A stretch of 43,663 bases of DNA from a bacterium (lineage in GTDB: Bacteria; Vulcanimicrobiota; Xenobia; Xenobiales; JADMJV01), in assembly GCA_030149525.1 (NCBI GenBank), contig JASBRJ010000188.1:1-43663 (forward strand), read 5' to 3'. Positions 25,049-32,807 of the stretch are shown piece after piece. The position numbers and the translations under genes were made by a program. The notes beneath the pieces were generated by a model, which had not been told where the DNA came from, did no database searches, and saw only the letters and a list, made by a program, of their open reading frames with translations. How positions within the stretch are numbered: the first letter of the stretch is position 1; every line of letters begins with the position of its first letter.

Positions 25049-25483
25049 CTACTCGGAGTCTTCTAACTCACGAATCAGGGTGGAGAGGGTTCGCTTGGAG
25101 AGACTTTCCTCCATGCTCTCCTGAGCTTGATCCAGCAGCCCCGTCATGGCGTACTTGATTCGGCACGACACCGAGCACTTCTCCTGAGGGGGATAGGTGT
25201 GGAGGGAGAATACTTTGGGAGCGTTTACAGCCCGATAGATATCGAGCATGGTGATCTCCTGGGCGGGTCTTGCCAAGGAGCAAGACCCGCTGGGACCTCG
25301 GGTGGTGTGAACCAGGTTTGCCTTGGCCAGCAAAGATAGCGTTCGCCTTACAAAGCTTGCGCTGGTATTGATGCTTTGAGCGAGTAAGGCCGAAGTGACG
25401 GGCTCGGAGTCGGCTCTTGCATGACATCCGAGCACCGCCATGATGTGAACGGCTACGGCGAACTGTGTATTGGCTGGTGCCAT
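25049..25483 (-). CDS. Rrf2-family transcriptional regulator
   Basis: A 144-residue protein with the Rrf2 winged helix: 'FAVAVHIMAVLG' helix 1, 'SALLAQSINTSASFVRRTLSLLAKANLV' recognition region, 'TRGPSGSCSLARPAQEITMLDIYRAVN' wing. It has C103 and C107 in 'EKCSVSC' plus C20 and C68. Iron-sulphur Rrf2 proteins (IscR, NsrR) use three closely spaced cysteines, so here redox or electrophile sensing by thiols, as in YwnA/CymR-type members, is more likely. It starts 7 nt after the Old Yellow Enzyme stop, so the two are co-transcribed, and it may autoregulate that operon. Confidence 0.9.
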   Translation of the reverse strand: MAPANTQFAVAVHIMAVLGCHARADSEPVTSALLAQSINTSASFVRRTLSLLAKANLVHTTRGPSGSCSLARPAQEITMLDIYRAVNAPKVFSLHTYPPQEKCSVSCRIKYAMTGLLDQAQESMEESLSKRTLSTLIRELEDSE

Positions 25484-25490
25484 GACACGA

Positions 25491-26546
25491 CTATACAGCG
25501 GCTAGCGTTGGATAGTCCAGGTATCCTTTCTGTCCACCTTCGTAGAAAGTGGAGTAGTCGGGCTCGTTGAGCTCCGCCTCTTGCCGGAAGCGTTCGGCCA
25601 GATCGGGATTGGCGATGTAGAGCCTTCCAAAAGCGACGGCGTCGGCCCGGTCCTCGGCCAAGGCTTTCTCGGCGGTATCTCTCTGGAAGCCTTCGTTAAG
25701 GATGATGGGGCCTCCGAAGGCTTCATGAATGTGGGGTGCCAGGCTGTCTTCGGCTTCGTGCTCGCGCAGGCAGAGAAAGGCGATGCCTCGCTCTCCCAAT
25801 TGGTGAGCCAGGTAGGTGAAGAGCGCTTTGGGATCGGAGTCACCCATGTCGTGAGTGTCGCAGCGAGGAGCCAGGTGCATTCCCACCCGACCGGGGCCCC
25901 AGACGGAAACCACGGCGTCGGTGACTTCCAGAGCAAAACGTGTTCGGTTCTCAATGGTACCGCCGTATTGATCGGTTCTCTGATTGGACTTGTCCTGGAG
26001 GAATTGGTCGATGAGATAGCCGTTGGCTCCGTGAATTTCCACGCCGTCAAAGCCGGCTTTCTTGGCATTCTCGGCTCCCAGACGAAACTGTTCCACCACC
26101 TTGGCCACTTCTTCGGTGGTCAGGGCGCGAGGCTCAGGGTAGGGTCGCTTGGGTCGGAGCAGACTGACCTCTCCCTCGGCGGCAACGGCAGAGGGAGCCA
26201 CCGGCTTCTCTCCGTTCAAAAAGCTTGGATCGGAGATTCGGCCCACATGCCACAGTTGCAGCAAGATTTTGCCACCTTTTTCATGAACGGCTTGGGTCAC
26301 TTTGCTCCAGGCATCGGCCTGCTCTTGCGACCAGATCCCCGGAGTATCGGCGTATCCCACCCCCAGAGCGTCCACCGAGGTGGCCTCGCTAATGATGAGT
26401 CCGGCGCCGGCTCTCTGGGCGTAGTAGCGGGCCACGTCGGGCGTGGGCACGCGACCAGGCGACCGAGCCCGGGTCAGAGGGGCCATGATAACTCGGTTCT
26501 TGAGTTCCAGTTCTCCGAGGGTCACTGTTTCAAATAATTTCGACAT
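25491..26546 (-). CDS. Old Yellow Enzyme-family alkene reductase (NemA-like)
   Basis: A 351-residue FMN flavoprotein that uses NAD(P)H to reduce activated C=C bonds in electrophiles and some nitro compounds. 'LFETVTLGELELKNRVIMAPLTRARS' at the start, 'KILLQLWHVGRIS', 'GFDGVEIHGANGYLIDQFLQDKSNQRTD' and 'ADAVAFGRLYIANPDL' are diagnostic, including the HGAN substrate-binding pair. Start ATG 26546 has GGAG 8 nt upstream; the frame extends to 26588 but lacks a better start. A sigma-70-like promoter lies upstream at 26589-26617. It heads an operon with an Rrf2 regulator and is divergent from a TetR gene. Confidence 0.95.
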   Translation of the reverse strand: MSKLFETVTLGELELKNRVIMAPLTRARSPGRVPTPDVARYYAQRAGAGLIISEATSVDALGVGYADTPGIWSQEQADAWSKVTQAVHEKGGKILLQLWHVGRISDPSFLNGEKPVAPSAVAAEGEVSLLRPKRPYPEPRALTTEEVAKVVEQFRLGAENAKKAGFDGVEIHGANGYLIDQFLQDKSNQRTDQYGGTIENRTRFALEVTDAVVSVWGPGRVGMHLAPRCDTHDMGDSDPKALFTYLAHQLGERGIAFLCLREHEAEDSLAPHIHEAFGGPIILNEGFQRDTAEKALAEDRADAVAFGRLYIANPDLAERFRQEAELNEPDYSTFYEGGQKGYLDYPTLAAV

Positions 26547-26588
26547 AAATAGATCTCCAAATTGTAGGGTTGAGACGTCTGAAGACAA

Positions 26589-26617
26589 TTGTTACTTTAA
26601 AAGTTGCAAATAGTCAA
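26589..26617 (-). promoter_or_regulatory. Promoter of the OYE-Rrf2 operon with overlapping palindrome
   Basis: On the minus strand TTGACT (26617-26612), a 17-nt spacer and TAACAA (26594-26589) form a good sigma-70-like promoter reading into the Old Yellow Enzyme gene. A perfect palindrome ACTTT-A-AAAGT (26594-26604) overlaps the -10/spacer region and is a candidate operator. Confidence 0.6.
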
Positions 26618-26627
26618 GCGAAAAAAA

Positions 26628-26657
26628 TTGACAGCGTTAATTTAACAGTGGTAATCT
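26628..26657 (+). promoter_or_regulatory. Promoter and operator of the TetR gene
   Basis: Consensus -35 TTGACA (26628-26633), 18-nt spacer, and an extended -10 TGG-TAATCT (hexamer 26652-26657). GTG 26664 begins 6 nt after the -10, so transcription would start at the start codon. The perfect palindrome GTTAA-T-TTAAC (26636-26646), sitting between -35 and -10, is a candidate TetR operator. Confidence 0.55.
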
Positions 26658-26663
26658 TTGCTC

Positions 26664-27275
26664 GTGGCCCGCTCTAAGCTCAAAGATTGTGACATCAACA
26701 AGTTTCGCGAAAACCTTTGCGACGTTGCCCTGAAGTTATTTGCCGAGCGAGGCAGAGAAGGGGTGAGCTTAAGAGCAGTGACCAAGGCCATGGGCTGCAG
26801 CCATACCACACCTTACCGTTACTTTGAAAGTGTCGAGGCGATTTTTGCAGCGGTGAGAAGCCGTTGTTTCGAGCGTTTTGAAACATTCTTGCGAATGCGT
26901 CTGGACCCCATTGAAGATCCCCTAGAGGCTATTCGACAACTCAGCCTGTCCTACTTCGATTTTGCCTTTCGCAACCGCTCGGAATTCGAGGTGATGTTCG
27001 CTATGGACCAACCTGATCCCACACTTTATCCAGAATCTATTGAAGCGGGAAAAAAGGCCTGGCAGGTGCCGCTGGAACTGAGTCGCCGAGCGGTGGAGAG
27101 TGGCGCTCTGGAAGCCGACCCCGAAGAATTGGCTCATCTGCTCTGGTCGGGTGTTCACGGGATCGCGGTCTTGCATCTGGCCGGCAAATTCTCCGTGGGT
27201 AAGGATGCTTCTGAACTTTTGATTCCTCATGTTGAGGCTTTGATTCGCGCTTACAAAAAAAGGAGAGACCCATGA
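26664..27275 (+). CDS. TetR-family transcriptional regulator
   Basis: A 203-residue protein; the N-terminal helix-turn-helix is 'FAERGREGVSLRAVTKAMGCSHTTPYRYFESVEAIFAAV', the classic TetR pattern with 'TPYRYF' in the recognition helix. The rest is an all-helical ligand domain of the TetR_C type ('FDFAFRNRSEFEVMF', 'LLWSGVHGIAVLHLAG'). GTG 26664 is chosen because a promoter -10 box lies 6 nt upstream; TTG 26658 is possible. It is divergent from the Old Yellow Enzyme operon and coupled by ATGA to the thioesterase gene. The palindromes in the 117-nt intergenic region suggest control of itself and possibly of the OYE operon. Confidence 0.92.
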   Translation: MARSKLKDCDINKFRENLCDVALKLFAERGREGVSLRAVTKAMGCSHTTPYRYFESVEAIFAAVRSRCFERFETFLRMRLDPIEDPLEAIRQLSLSYFDFAFRNRSEFEVMFAMDQPDPTLYPESIEAGKKAWQVPLELSRRAVESGALEADPEELAHLLWSGVHGIAVLHLAGKFSVGKDASELLIPHVEALIRAYKKRRDP

Positions 27276-28057
27276 ATTTTGATCAGGTTATCGATTTCCG
27301 CGCCGACGGGGAAACGTTTCGAGGGTCTGTGCCCGAGGAGTGGCGACAGGGAAGGACGGCCTATGGCGGGGCGACCGTGGCCGCGGCCGTGCGGGCTTTG
27401 AGAACAAAGGTACCGGCCGAGCGATCATTGCTTCAGTTCAGCGCCCAGTTTGTCAGTGTGGCCGGTAAGGACGAGTTGGAGTTTGTTCCTGTGATTCTGG
27501 CCCAGGGGTCCAATGTGACCAGCGGATTGGTCACCGGCTATTCCGAAGGTCGGGCATGCCTAACCGTGACGGCGATTTTCGGAGCCCCACGAGTCTCTTC
27601 AAAATCTGTGGACGTGCCCCCGGTGGAGAAAGCCGACCCGGAGACTCTTCGGAAGTTTCCCTACATCGAGGGAATCACTCCACAGTTTACGCAAAAGATC
27701 GAATACAAGTTGCTCAAGACCACGCTTCCTTTCAGTGGCAGTGAGCCGGGGGTCGAGGGCTATTGTCGCCATCTCACCCCGTGTGGAGGGGCCGAGGAGG
27801 CAACCATCGGCTTGCTCGACGCCTGGCCACCTGCGGTTCTCACTATGCTCGAACACCCCTCACCGGCCAGTACCATCAGTTGGAGCGCCCACTTTTTTCA
27901 GCCTCCCGCCCACAACCTCGATGATTGGTGGTACTACACGGCGGAGCCCATCCGGTTCAAGGACGGGTACGCTACCACCCAAGCGCGACTCCACGCGCCG
28001 GACGGGAGCCTGGCGGCCTGGTCGGAACAGTTGGTGGCCGTCTTTGAAAAACGGTAA
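27272..28057 (+). CDS. Acyl-CoA thioesterase-like double hot-dog protein
   Basis: A 261-residue protein of the thioesterase-like superfamily (TesB/PF13622 type). 'FRGSVPEEWRQGRTAYGGATVAAAVRAL' is the first hot-dog signature; 'SLLQFSAQFVSVAG' and the second-half 'ASTISWSAHFFQP' and 'YYTAEPIRFKDGYATTQARLHAPDGSLAAWSEQLVAVF' complete the double fold. It probably hydrolyses acyl-CoA thioesters in the cytosol; chain-length preference is unknown. It overlaps the TetR stop as ATGA, so the regulator likely controls it. It ends 3 nt before the stop of the convergent cyclase gene. Confidence 0.85.
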   Translation: MNFDQVIDFRADGETFRGSVPEEWRQGRTAYGGATVAAAVRALRTKVPAERSLLQFSAQFVSVAGKDELEFVPVILAQGSNVTSGLVTGYSEGRACLTVTAIFGAPRVSSKSVDVPPVEKADPETLRKFPYIEGITPQFTQKIEYKLLKTTLPFSGSEPGVEGYCRHLTPCGGAEEATIGLLDAWPPAVLTMLEHPSPASTISWSAHFFQPPAHNLDDWWYYTAEPIRFKDGYATTQARLHAPDGSLAAWSEQLVAVFEKR

Positions 28058-28060
28058 GCC

Positions 28061-31000
28061 CTACACGGTATAGATCGTCTCGCTCTCCAAACGATAACGC
28101 TTTACAGGCACAGAATCCTTGATCCTATGGGAACTTCGTTCATCCAAGATGATCGCTCCATCGACCCGATCGGAGAGGGATTGAAGATGATGAGCTGCTC
28201 GGACCGGGGCTCCGAAGACCGAGTACTGCAGTTGACCTGACGTTCCCATGAGGGAGAGATTGATCTCACCGGTGGTGATCCCGGAGCCTACTCTGAGAAT
28301 TCCCTCCTCAAGGCCCGCCTCTTCAGCGACCTTGGCAACGACTTCCGGTACCTGCTGGGCCGAACGCACGGCGGCGAGGACCGGATTGTCTACTGGGTCG
28401 AGGGGCCCGAAGACCACAATCTGGGCATCTCCCTGATAGGTGATGAGGTGCCCTCCGTTCTTCTCGTAGATGGCGGCGGTCTTTTCGTGGTAGCTGTTGA
28501 GAAGTGACAGGATCTCGGAGGGGGAACGACCTTCTGATAGTGTGGTGTAGCCACGTATGTCGGTGAGAAGAATCGTTGCCGTGGTGGTGATATCGGCGAC
28601 CGTACCGTCGCGTTCCAGCTGTTCTTGGAGGCGCCGAGGAATGTAGTTTGTCATAGCTCGATTGGTTTCCGTGACGCTGAGAACCCAGCCGAAGATAACC
28701 GAGGTGAGTGCTATGACCGAGAAGCCCGATCCTACGAAGAGTCCGGCCGAGGCCGACGACGTGGCCAGAACAATCCCGGCGGCCACGCCCGCCACGAGGA
28801 GGGCTATCTGGCTTGCTGCGGAGGTGAGCCTCCAGGATATGTAAAGGATGAGAGTGCCGAAAGCCCAGACGAGGCTCCAGGTGAAGACATTCGTGGAAAC
28901 ATCGTCAAGCAGACCACCGGTGAGCAAGGTTTGCAGACTCAGAGCGTGGATGAGGGCCCCTTTGAGAGAACCTACCGGCGTCTCAAAGGCGTCCGACCGA
29001 CCGCGGAGGTTGTCTCCGCAAATGACCGTCTTGCCTTTCAATTCTTCAAAAATCGGATCTCCGGGGTCCAGCAAGCGATGATAGGACACGGTTTGAGGAA
29101 GAGGCCCCCAACGGATGAGGTACTCGCGACGCCCCTTCAGAGATTCCGCCACTTCGGGCTTGAGAATTCTCACCATCTTCTGTGCTATCCCCGGACCGAG
29201 AAGAGTGTGTTGGTCGAGGGGAATCTCCCACAGAGCGTATCGGAACTCGTCGGCTGTGTTTCCGGGAGCGTGATTGATGAGGCCCCAACGGTCGCTTTGA
29301 GCAAGTCCCGGGAGAAGTTGAGGAGAGAGCGCATCGCCATATCCGTCTTCCCTGGCGGCGGCCGCCACCAGGGCTTGAGAATGGTTGTTCACGGCTTGAG
29401 TCAGGGCCAGATCTTCTTCCGGTGTCGACGGATCCTCGAAGAGAAAATCGAGAAAGACGCATTTCGCTCCGGCTCTCACACAATTTTCAATAACCTTGGC
29501 GTGGAGGTGTCGTGGCCAGGGCCATTCCCGTTGAGCCAGACTCTCCTCGTCCAGGCCGGCGAACACAATCGGGGCGCGGCGAGTGTTGGGAGTCAGTGAG
29601 TCGAGAAGCATTTCGTGAAAGGGGAGTTTGCTGCTCAGAGGGACAGTCACCAGCAAACTTGCTAGACTGAGGGCCAGAAAGGCCTGCCGGGGGAGGTTGG
29701 CACTATCGTTGGTAAGCGGCGTTGCTTCCACCGGGGGGGGAGAGAAGAGGGATTTCACTTCCCACACTTTGAGCGGTTCGGCTCGACCTTTCACTGAAAT
29801 CTCCCCCACCTCGGAGGCTTCCGCCTTAGGCCCCAGAGGTTCCACCGTGTCGACCGATGCCAGAACAGGCGCGCCTGTCTTTTTGGCCTGGCCCATGAGG
29901 CGCGCGGCACTATTGGTGGTGTCGCCCACGGCAGCCACACTATGGTATTGGCCACCCCCCACCTGCCCGGTGGCCACAGGCCCCGTCACTACCCCGCAGA
30001 AAACAGCGTTGTCGCCGTCGGGGGTCTCCAGCAGTTGGTTCACTCTGGTCACGATGTCCAGGGCGCAGGCGAGGGCCTGAGAGCGGTGGTTGGCTTCTCC
30101 TTCCAGGCCGAAAGCTATCATTTGAGCATCCCCTTGAAGATCGACCAGACGTCCGCCGAATCTGTTCACCGAGTAGCCTATAGTTTTGGAATAGGCGGCT
30201 CGGGCGTCGTGAGACCGTTCCAGGTCATTGCTTTCCAGGTCTTTGATCGTTTCGGGAAGATTGGTAAAGAGGATGGTCGCCACTATTTCTTCTCCGGATT
30301 TTTGCAGAGGCGTGAGCCCGCCCAGGCTTCTCAGGAGCAGATGAACTCGCCATGAACGAAGCAAAAGATGAGCCAGAAGGACCGTCAGCCCCGCCAGTAG
30401 GACAGCGCTTTGATGGAGAAAGAACCCCCTGGAAAAGATGACCTGGCTGAAGCCCAGCCAGGAGCCGGCCCAGGCGAACCACCAGCCCATTGCCGAGGAT
30501 GTGCGCCGACCTGGTAGCACCAGGCTGAGAAAGGCGAGAAAAAGCAGGCAAGTGAGAATGTTGAGGGGTTGGGGAAAGGGGGCAAACGAACTCTGGGGGG
30601 AGAGCAAACTGTTGAGGACGGTCCCGTAGAGTTCGATTCTCACCATATCGCCCACCGGTGTGTCGAACTCGATGGAGTCGGCCACATTGAGATACATGCC
30701 GAGGAGGATGAGGCGCCCTTGGAGGGAGATCTCTTCCTTGAGGAGATTGAGAAGCGGCACCGGTTGCAAAGGGTTGAAGTCGACCGCCCCCTGCTCTTTC
30801 GAAGACGACGTTGCGGAGAGAAAGCGGGAGTACGAGGAGCGGTAAGAATAGCTGTCGGCGACCTGGAAGAAAGGGTAAAAACGGCCCTCGGAGTCGGTCT
30901 TCAGCTCGCCTCCGGGGAATTTTACGGAGTTTTTGGTGACCTCGACTTGAGCTGGTGAAAGACCACGAAACTTTAGTAACGTCACTAAAGGCGGCGCGAA

Positions 31001-31381
31001 CTCAAGAGCCTCTCCTTCCCTGCGGTAAAGATAGATGGAGCGGAGCAGTCCGTCGGAGTCGGGCTTGAAGAACGGTTCGAGGTTCTGCCCCGTGATATCC
31101 ACGGCAAAAGTAGGCAGGGCTTCGGCGATCTGGGAAAGCTCTTCCTGTCGCGCCCCCTCGGCGTAGGCCTCCCGGTCGATAGCGGAAAGGACTAGTTCCG
31201 GCGCCATTTTCGGCTCGCCGTACCTCTGGCGGACAAGCGCCACTTGATAATCGTAAAGATCGGTTTCCAGGCTCGAATGGGGGAGGGTTTGCCAGCCTAG
31301 AATCCAGGCAAGGAACCCTACGAGGAAGAGAATTCTACTTCCCGGCTTAGGCTTGAGTGCTCCGGTTGGAGATGGCTTCAT
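28061..31381 (-). CDS. Tandem CHASE2-class III nucleotide cyclase (two sensor-cyclase halves)
   Basis: A 1106-residue membrane protein made of two similar halves. Half 1: N-terminal helix (15-33), CHASE2 sensor (about 38-265, 'VGDMVRIELYGTVLNSLL'), three membrane helices (272-342), cyclase domain (about 365-545). Half 2: helix (565-583), CHASE2 (590-825, 'AFETPVGSLKGALIHA'), three helices (832-902), cyclase (935-1100). Class III cyclases need two metal Asp and an Asn/Arg pair. Domain 1 has N374 where the first Asp belongs, D418, and intact D487, N490 and R494. Domain 2 has both Asp (D941, D985) but A1058, R1061 and H1065 replace Asp, Asn and Arg. Neither has the usual substrate Lys. Coupled to the FecR gene by TGATG. 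A composite active site is inferred. Confidence 0.88.
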   Translation of the reverse strand: MKPSPTGALKPKPGSRILFLVGFLAWILGWQTLPHSSLETDLYDYQVALVRQRYGEPKMAPELVLSAIDREAYAEGARQEELSQIAEALPTFAVDITGQNLEPFFKPDSDGLLRSIYLYRREGEALEFAPPLVTLLKFRGLSPAQVEVTKNSVKFPGGELKTDSEGRFYPFFQVADSYSYRSSYSRFLSATSSSKEQGAVDFNPLQPVPLLNLLKEEISLQGRLILLGMYLNVADSIEFDTPVGDMVRIELYGTVLNSLLSPQSSFAPFPQPLNILTCLLFLAFLSLVLPGRRTSSAMGWWFAWAGSWLGFSQVIFSRGFFLHQSAVLLAGLTVLLAHLLLRSWRVHLLLRSLGGLTPLQKSGEEIVATILFTNLPETIKDLESNDLERSHDARAAYSKTIGYSVNRFGGRLVDLQGDAQMIAFGLEGEANHRSQALACALDIVTRVNQLLETPDGDNAVFCGVVTGPVATGQVGGGQYHSVAAVGDTTNSAARLMGQAKKTGAPVLASVDTVEPLGPKAEASEVGEISVKGRAEPLKVWEVKSLFSPPPVEATPLTNDSANLPRQAFLALSLASLLVTVPLSSKLPFHEMLLDSLTPNTRRAPIVFAGLDEESLAQREWPWPRHLHAKVIENCVRAGAKCVFLDFLFEDPSTPEEDLALTQAVNNHSQALVAAAAREDGYGDALSPQLLPGLAQSDRWGLINHAPGNTADEFRYALWEIPLDQHTLLGPGIAQKMVRILKPEVAESLKGRREYLIRWGPLPQTVSYHRLLDPGDPIFEELKGKTVICGDNLRGRSDAFETPVGSLKGALIHALSLQTLLTGGLLDDVSTNVFTWSLVWAFGTLILYISWRLTSAASQIALLVAGVAAGIVLATSSASAGLFVGSGFSVIALTSVIFGWVLSVTETNRAMTNYIPRRLQEQLERDGTVADITTTATILLTDIRGYTTLSEGRSPSEILSLLNSYHEKTAAIYEKNGGHLITYQGDAQIVVFGPLDPVDNPVLAAVRSAQQVPEVVAKVAEEAGLEEGILRVGSGITTGEINLSLMGTSGQLQYSVFGAPVRAAHHLQSLSDRVDGAIILDERSSHRIKDSVPVKRYRLESETIYTV

Positions 31382-32652
31382 CAGCGCCGGGCAGTAGCCC
31401 GTTCGTTGCTTTTTTCGGCCGATTCTTCCACTAGGAAGAAGCCCTCGAGAGCTTCCCCGGCGACCTCATTTTCAGTGTTCAAAGGGATAATTCGAAATTT
31501 GTGTCGGCCGGGCGGGAGCGGTTCGGCATCTTCCGGCATGGTGTAGTTAAGCTGATCGGTGATGTCGGCCCATTCCACCTGACCCTCTTCGGTAGGGGCG
31601 AAAAAAGCGATTCCGTATTTAGGGCAAGACAAGCTGGTCCAATTGATAGTGGGACGGGGAGCAAGAACAGTGAGATTTTCTCCTGCGCTAAGGGGTGTTG
31701 AGTCGTTCGTTTTCCTTGCTGCCGTCTCTGAATCGGGTGCTTGACCTGCCAGAATTTTTTGAATATCGGACATGGTCTCATCCGGGGTCGAGGCGGTGGT
31801 CGTTTCCCGTCCTTGCGGTGCGTCGGCGAGCAGTTGCTCTAGTCTTGCCAGAGTCTCATTCGCCTTGTCGAAGTCTGCTTCGTCCTTGTACTTGTCCACC
31901 GCCTCGTTTCTCTCTTGACCATTTCGGGCTCGATTTTCAAGAATAGCCGTCACCTTGTGACTAGTCTTATTGAGAGTGGCAGTTCTTCTTGGGAGGTCGG
32001 CCTTGAGAAAAGCGTAGCCAAGATCGTTGATGGCACCCAAAAGTTCATCGTACATAGGGCCGAGATCGTCTTTGAGGCGCTGCCGCAGATCGGCCTGAGA
32101 GAAACTGTTCTGGGAAGTGGACGCGCCCGAACCAAAGATAATCTCATCACCCGGACGAGCTCCCGCGTTACCTCCATCGGCCTCCACTCCCACGTCGCCT
32201 TCGAGCAGACTTAGCTTGGTGCTCCCGTCGGGTAGAAGTTGAACCACAAACTCCGTACCTCGGATACCCATCACCCCGCCGGCGGTTCGAATCTTCACCG
32301 GATGAGCTTTCTGTTTATCGAATTTGGCCCAAAAGGTGCCTTTTTTGAGGTGGATCGCTTCCCTGATAACTTCGCCTTCTCGCTCTGAGACGATCTCTAC
32401 CTCACAGTCTTTGCCCAGACTTAGCTTCCCCCCCAGGAAAAATCGGATGTTCGCCCAGGAGCCCGGGTCGGTCTTGAAATGGTTGCCGATACTGGCATTT
32501 TGCTCAAGAAAAGAGCGGTACCATTGCGCTGTCTCGGTCTTTTGACGAAAGAGGTTTTCTTGACCATACATCTTTTCCACTTGCGCCACTGGTTCAGCGG
32601 CAAGCAAGCTGGTTGAGAGAGCTAGAGCGCAGATGATATGTTTTATTTTCAT
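31381..32652 (-). CDS. FecR-domain secreted protein
   Basis: A 423-residue protein with a signal peptide (1-18, 'IICALALSTSLLAA') and a FecR domain at about 60-170 ('GSWANIRFFLGGKLSLGKDCEVEI', 'KIRTAGGVMGIRGTEFVV', 'LSLLEGDVGVE'). A helical region with possible coiled coil (about 185-270), a disordered stretch and a C-terminal beta segment ('RPTINWTSLSCPKYGI', 'LPPGRHKFRIIPLN') follow. Its stop overlaps the cyclase ATG as TGATG. FecR next to CHASE2-cyclases is a known arrangement, for example in cyanobacteria, and suggests a periplasmic partner for the CHASE2 sensors. GAGGAGATC upstream of ATG 32652 gives a good ribosome binding site. Confidence 0.88.
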   Translation of the reverse strand: MKIKHIICALALSTSLLAAEPVAQVEKMYGQENLFRQKTETAQWYRSFLEQNASIGNHFKTDPGSWANIRFFLGGKLSLGKDCEVEIVSEREGEVIREAIHLKKGTFWAKFDKQKAHPVKIRTAGGVMGIRGTEFVVQLLPDGSTKLSLLEGDVGVEADGGNAGARPGDEIIFGSGASTSQNSFSQADLRQRLKDDLGPMYDELLGAINDLGYAFLKADLPRRTATLNKTSHKVTAILENRARNGQERNEAVDKYKDEADFDKANETLARLEQLLADAPQGRETTTASTPDETMSDIQKILAGQAPDSETAARKTNDSTPLSAGENLTVLAPRPTINWTSLSCPKYGIAFFAPTEEGQVEWADITDQLNYTMPEDAEPLPPGRHKFRIIPLNTENEVAGEALEGFFLVEESAEKSNERATARR

Positions 32653-32756
32653 AGAGATCTCCTCGCCTTGCTCCTTAAGAGGACCGGTCGCTAAAGATTA
32701 AAGGATTTGGAGTAAAGACCTCTGTGACGACGCTCACAGCAGGGCGTCCGGAAAAA

Positions 32757-32787
32757 GAAAGACCCCGGCGTTCTGACCGGGGTCTTT
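32757..32787 (-). terminator. Intrinsic terminator of the alanine-dehydrogenase-like gene
   Basis: AAAGACCCCGG and CCGGGGTCTTT pair around an 8-nt loop (CGTTCTGA). Read on the minus strand the stem is followed by a T-rich run (TTTCTTTTTCC). It lies 20 nt after the stop at 32808 and separates that gene from the FecR-cyclase operon. Confidence 0.85.
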
Positions 32788-32807
32788 CACCGTTTGAGCG
32801 ACAGGTT

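Noticed and set aside
25581-26537. 318-residue ORF opposite the Old Yellow Enzyme gene
   Set aside because: Open only because of codon bias in the real gene; no recognised domain and no independent start signal.
28625-29599. 324-residue ORF opposite the cyclase
   Set aside because: Shadow of the tandem CHASE2-cyclase; low-complexity Arg/Glu/Gly composition typical of antisense frames.
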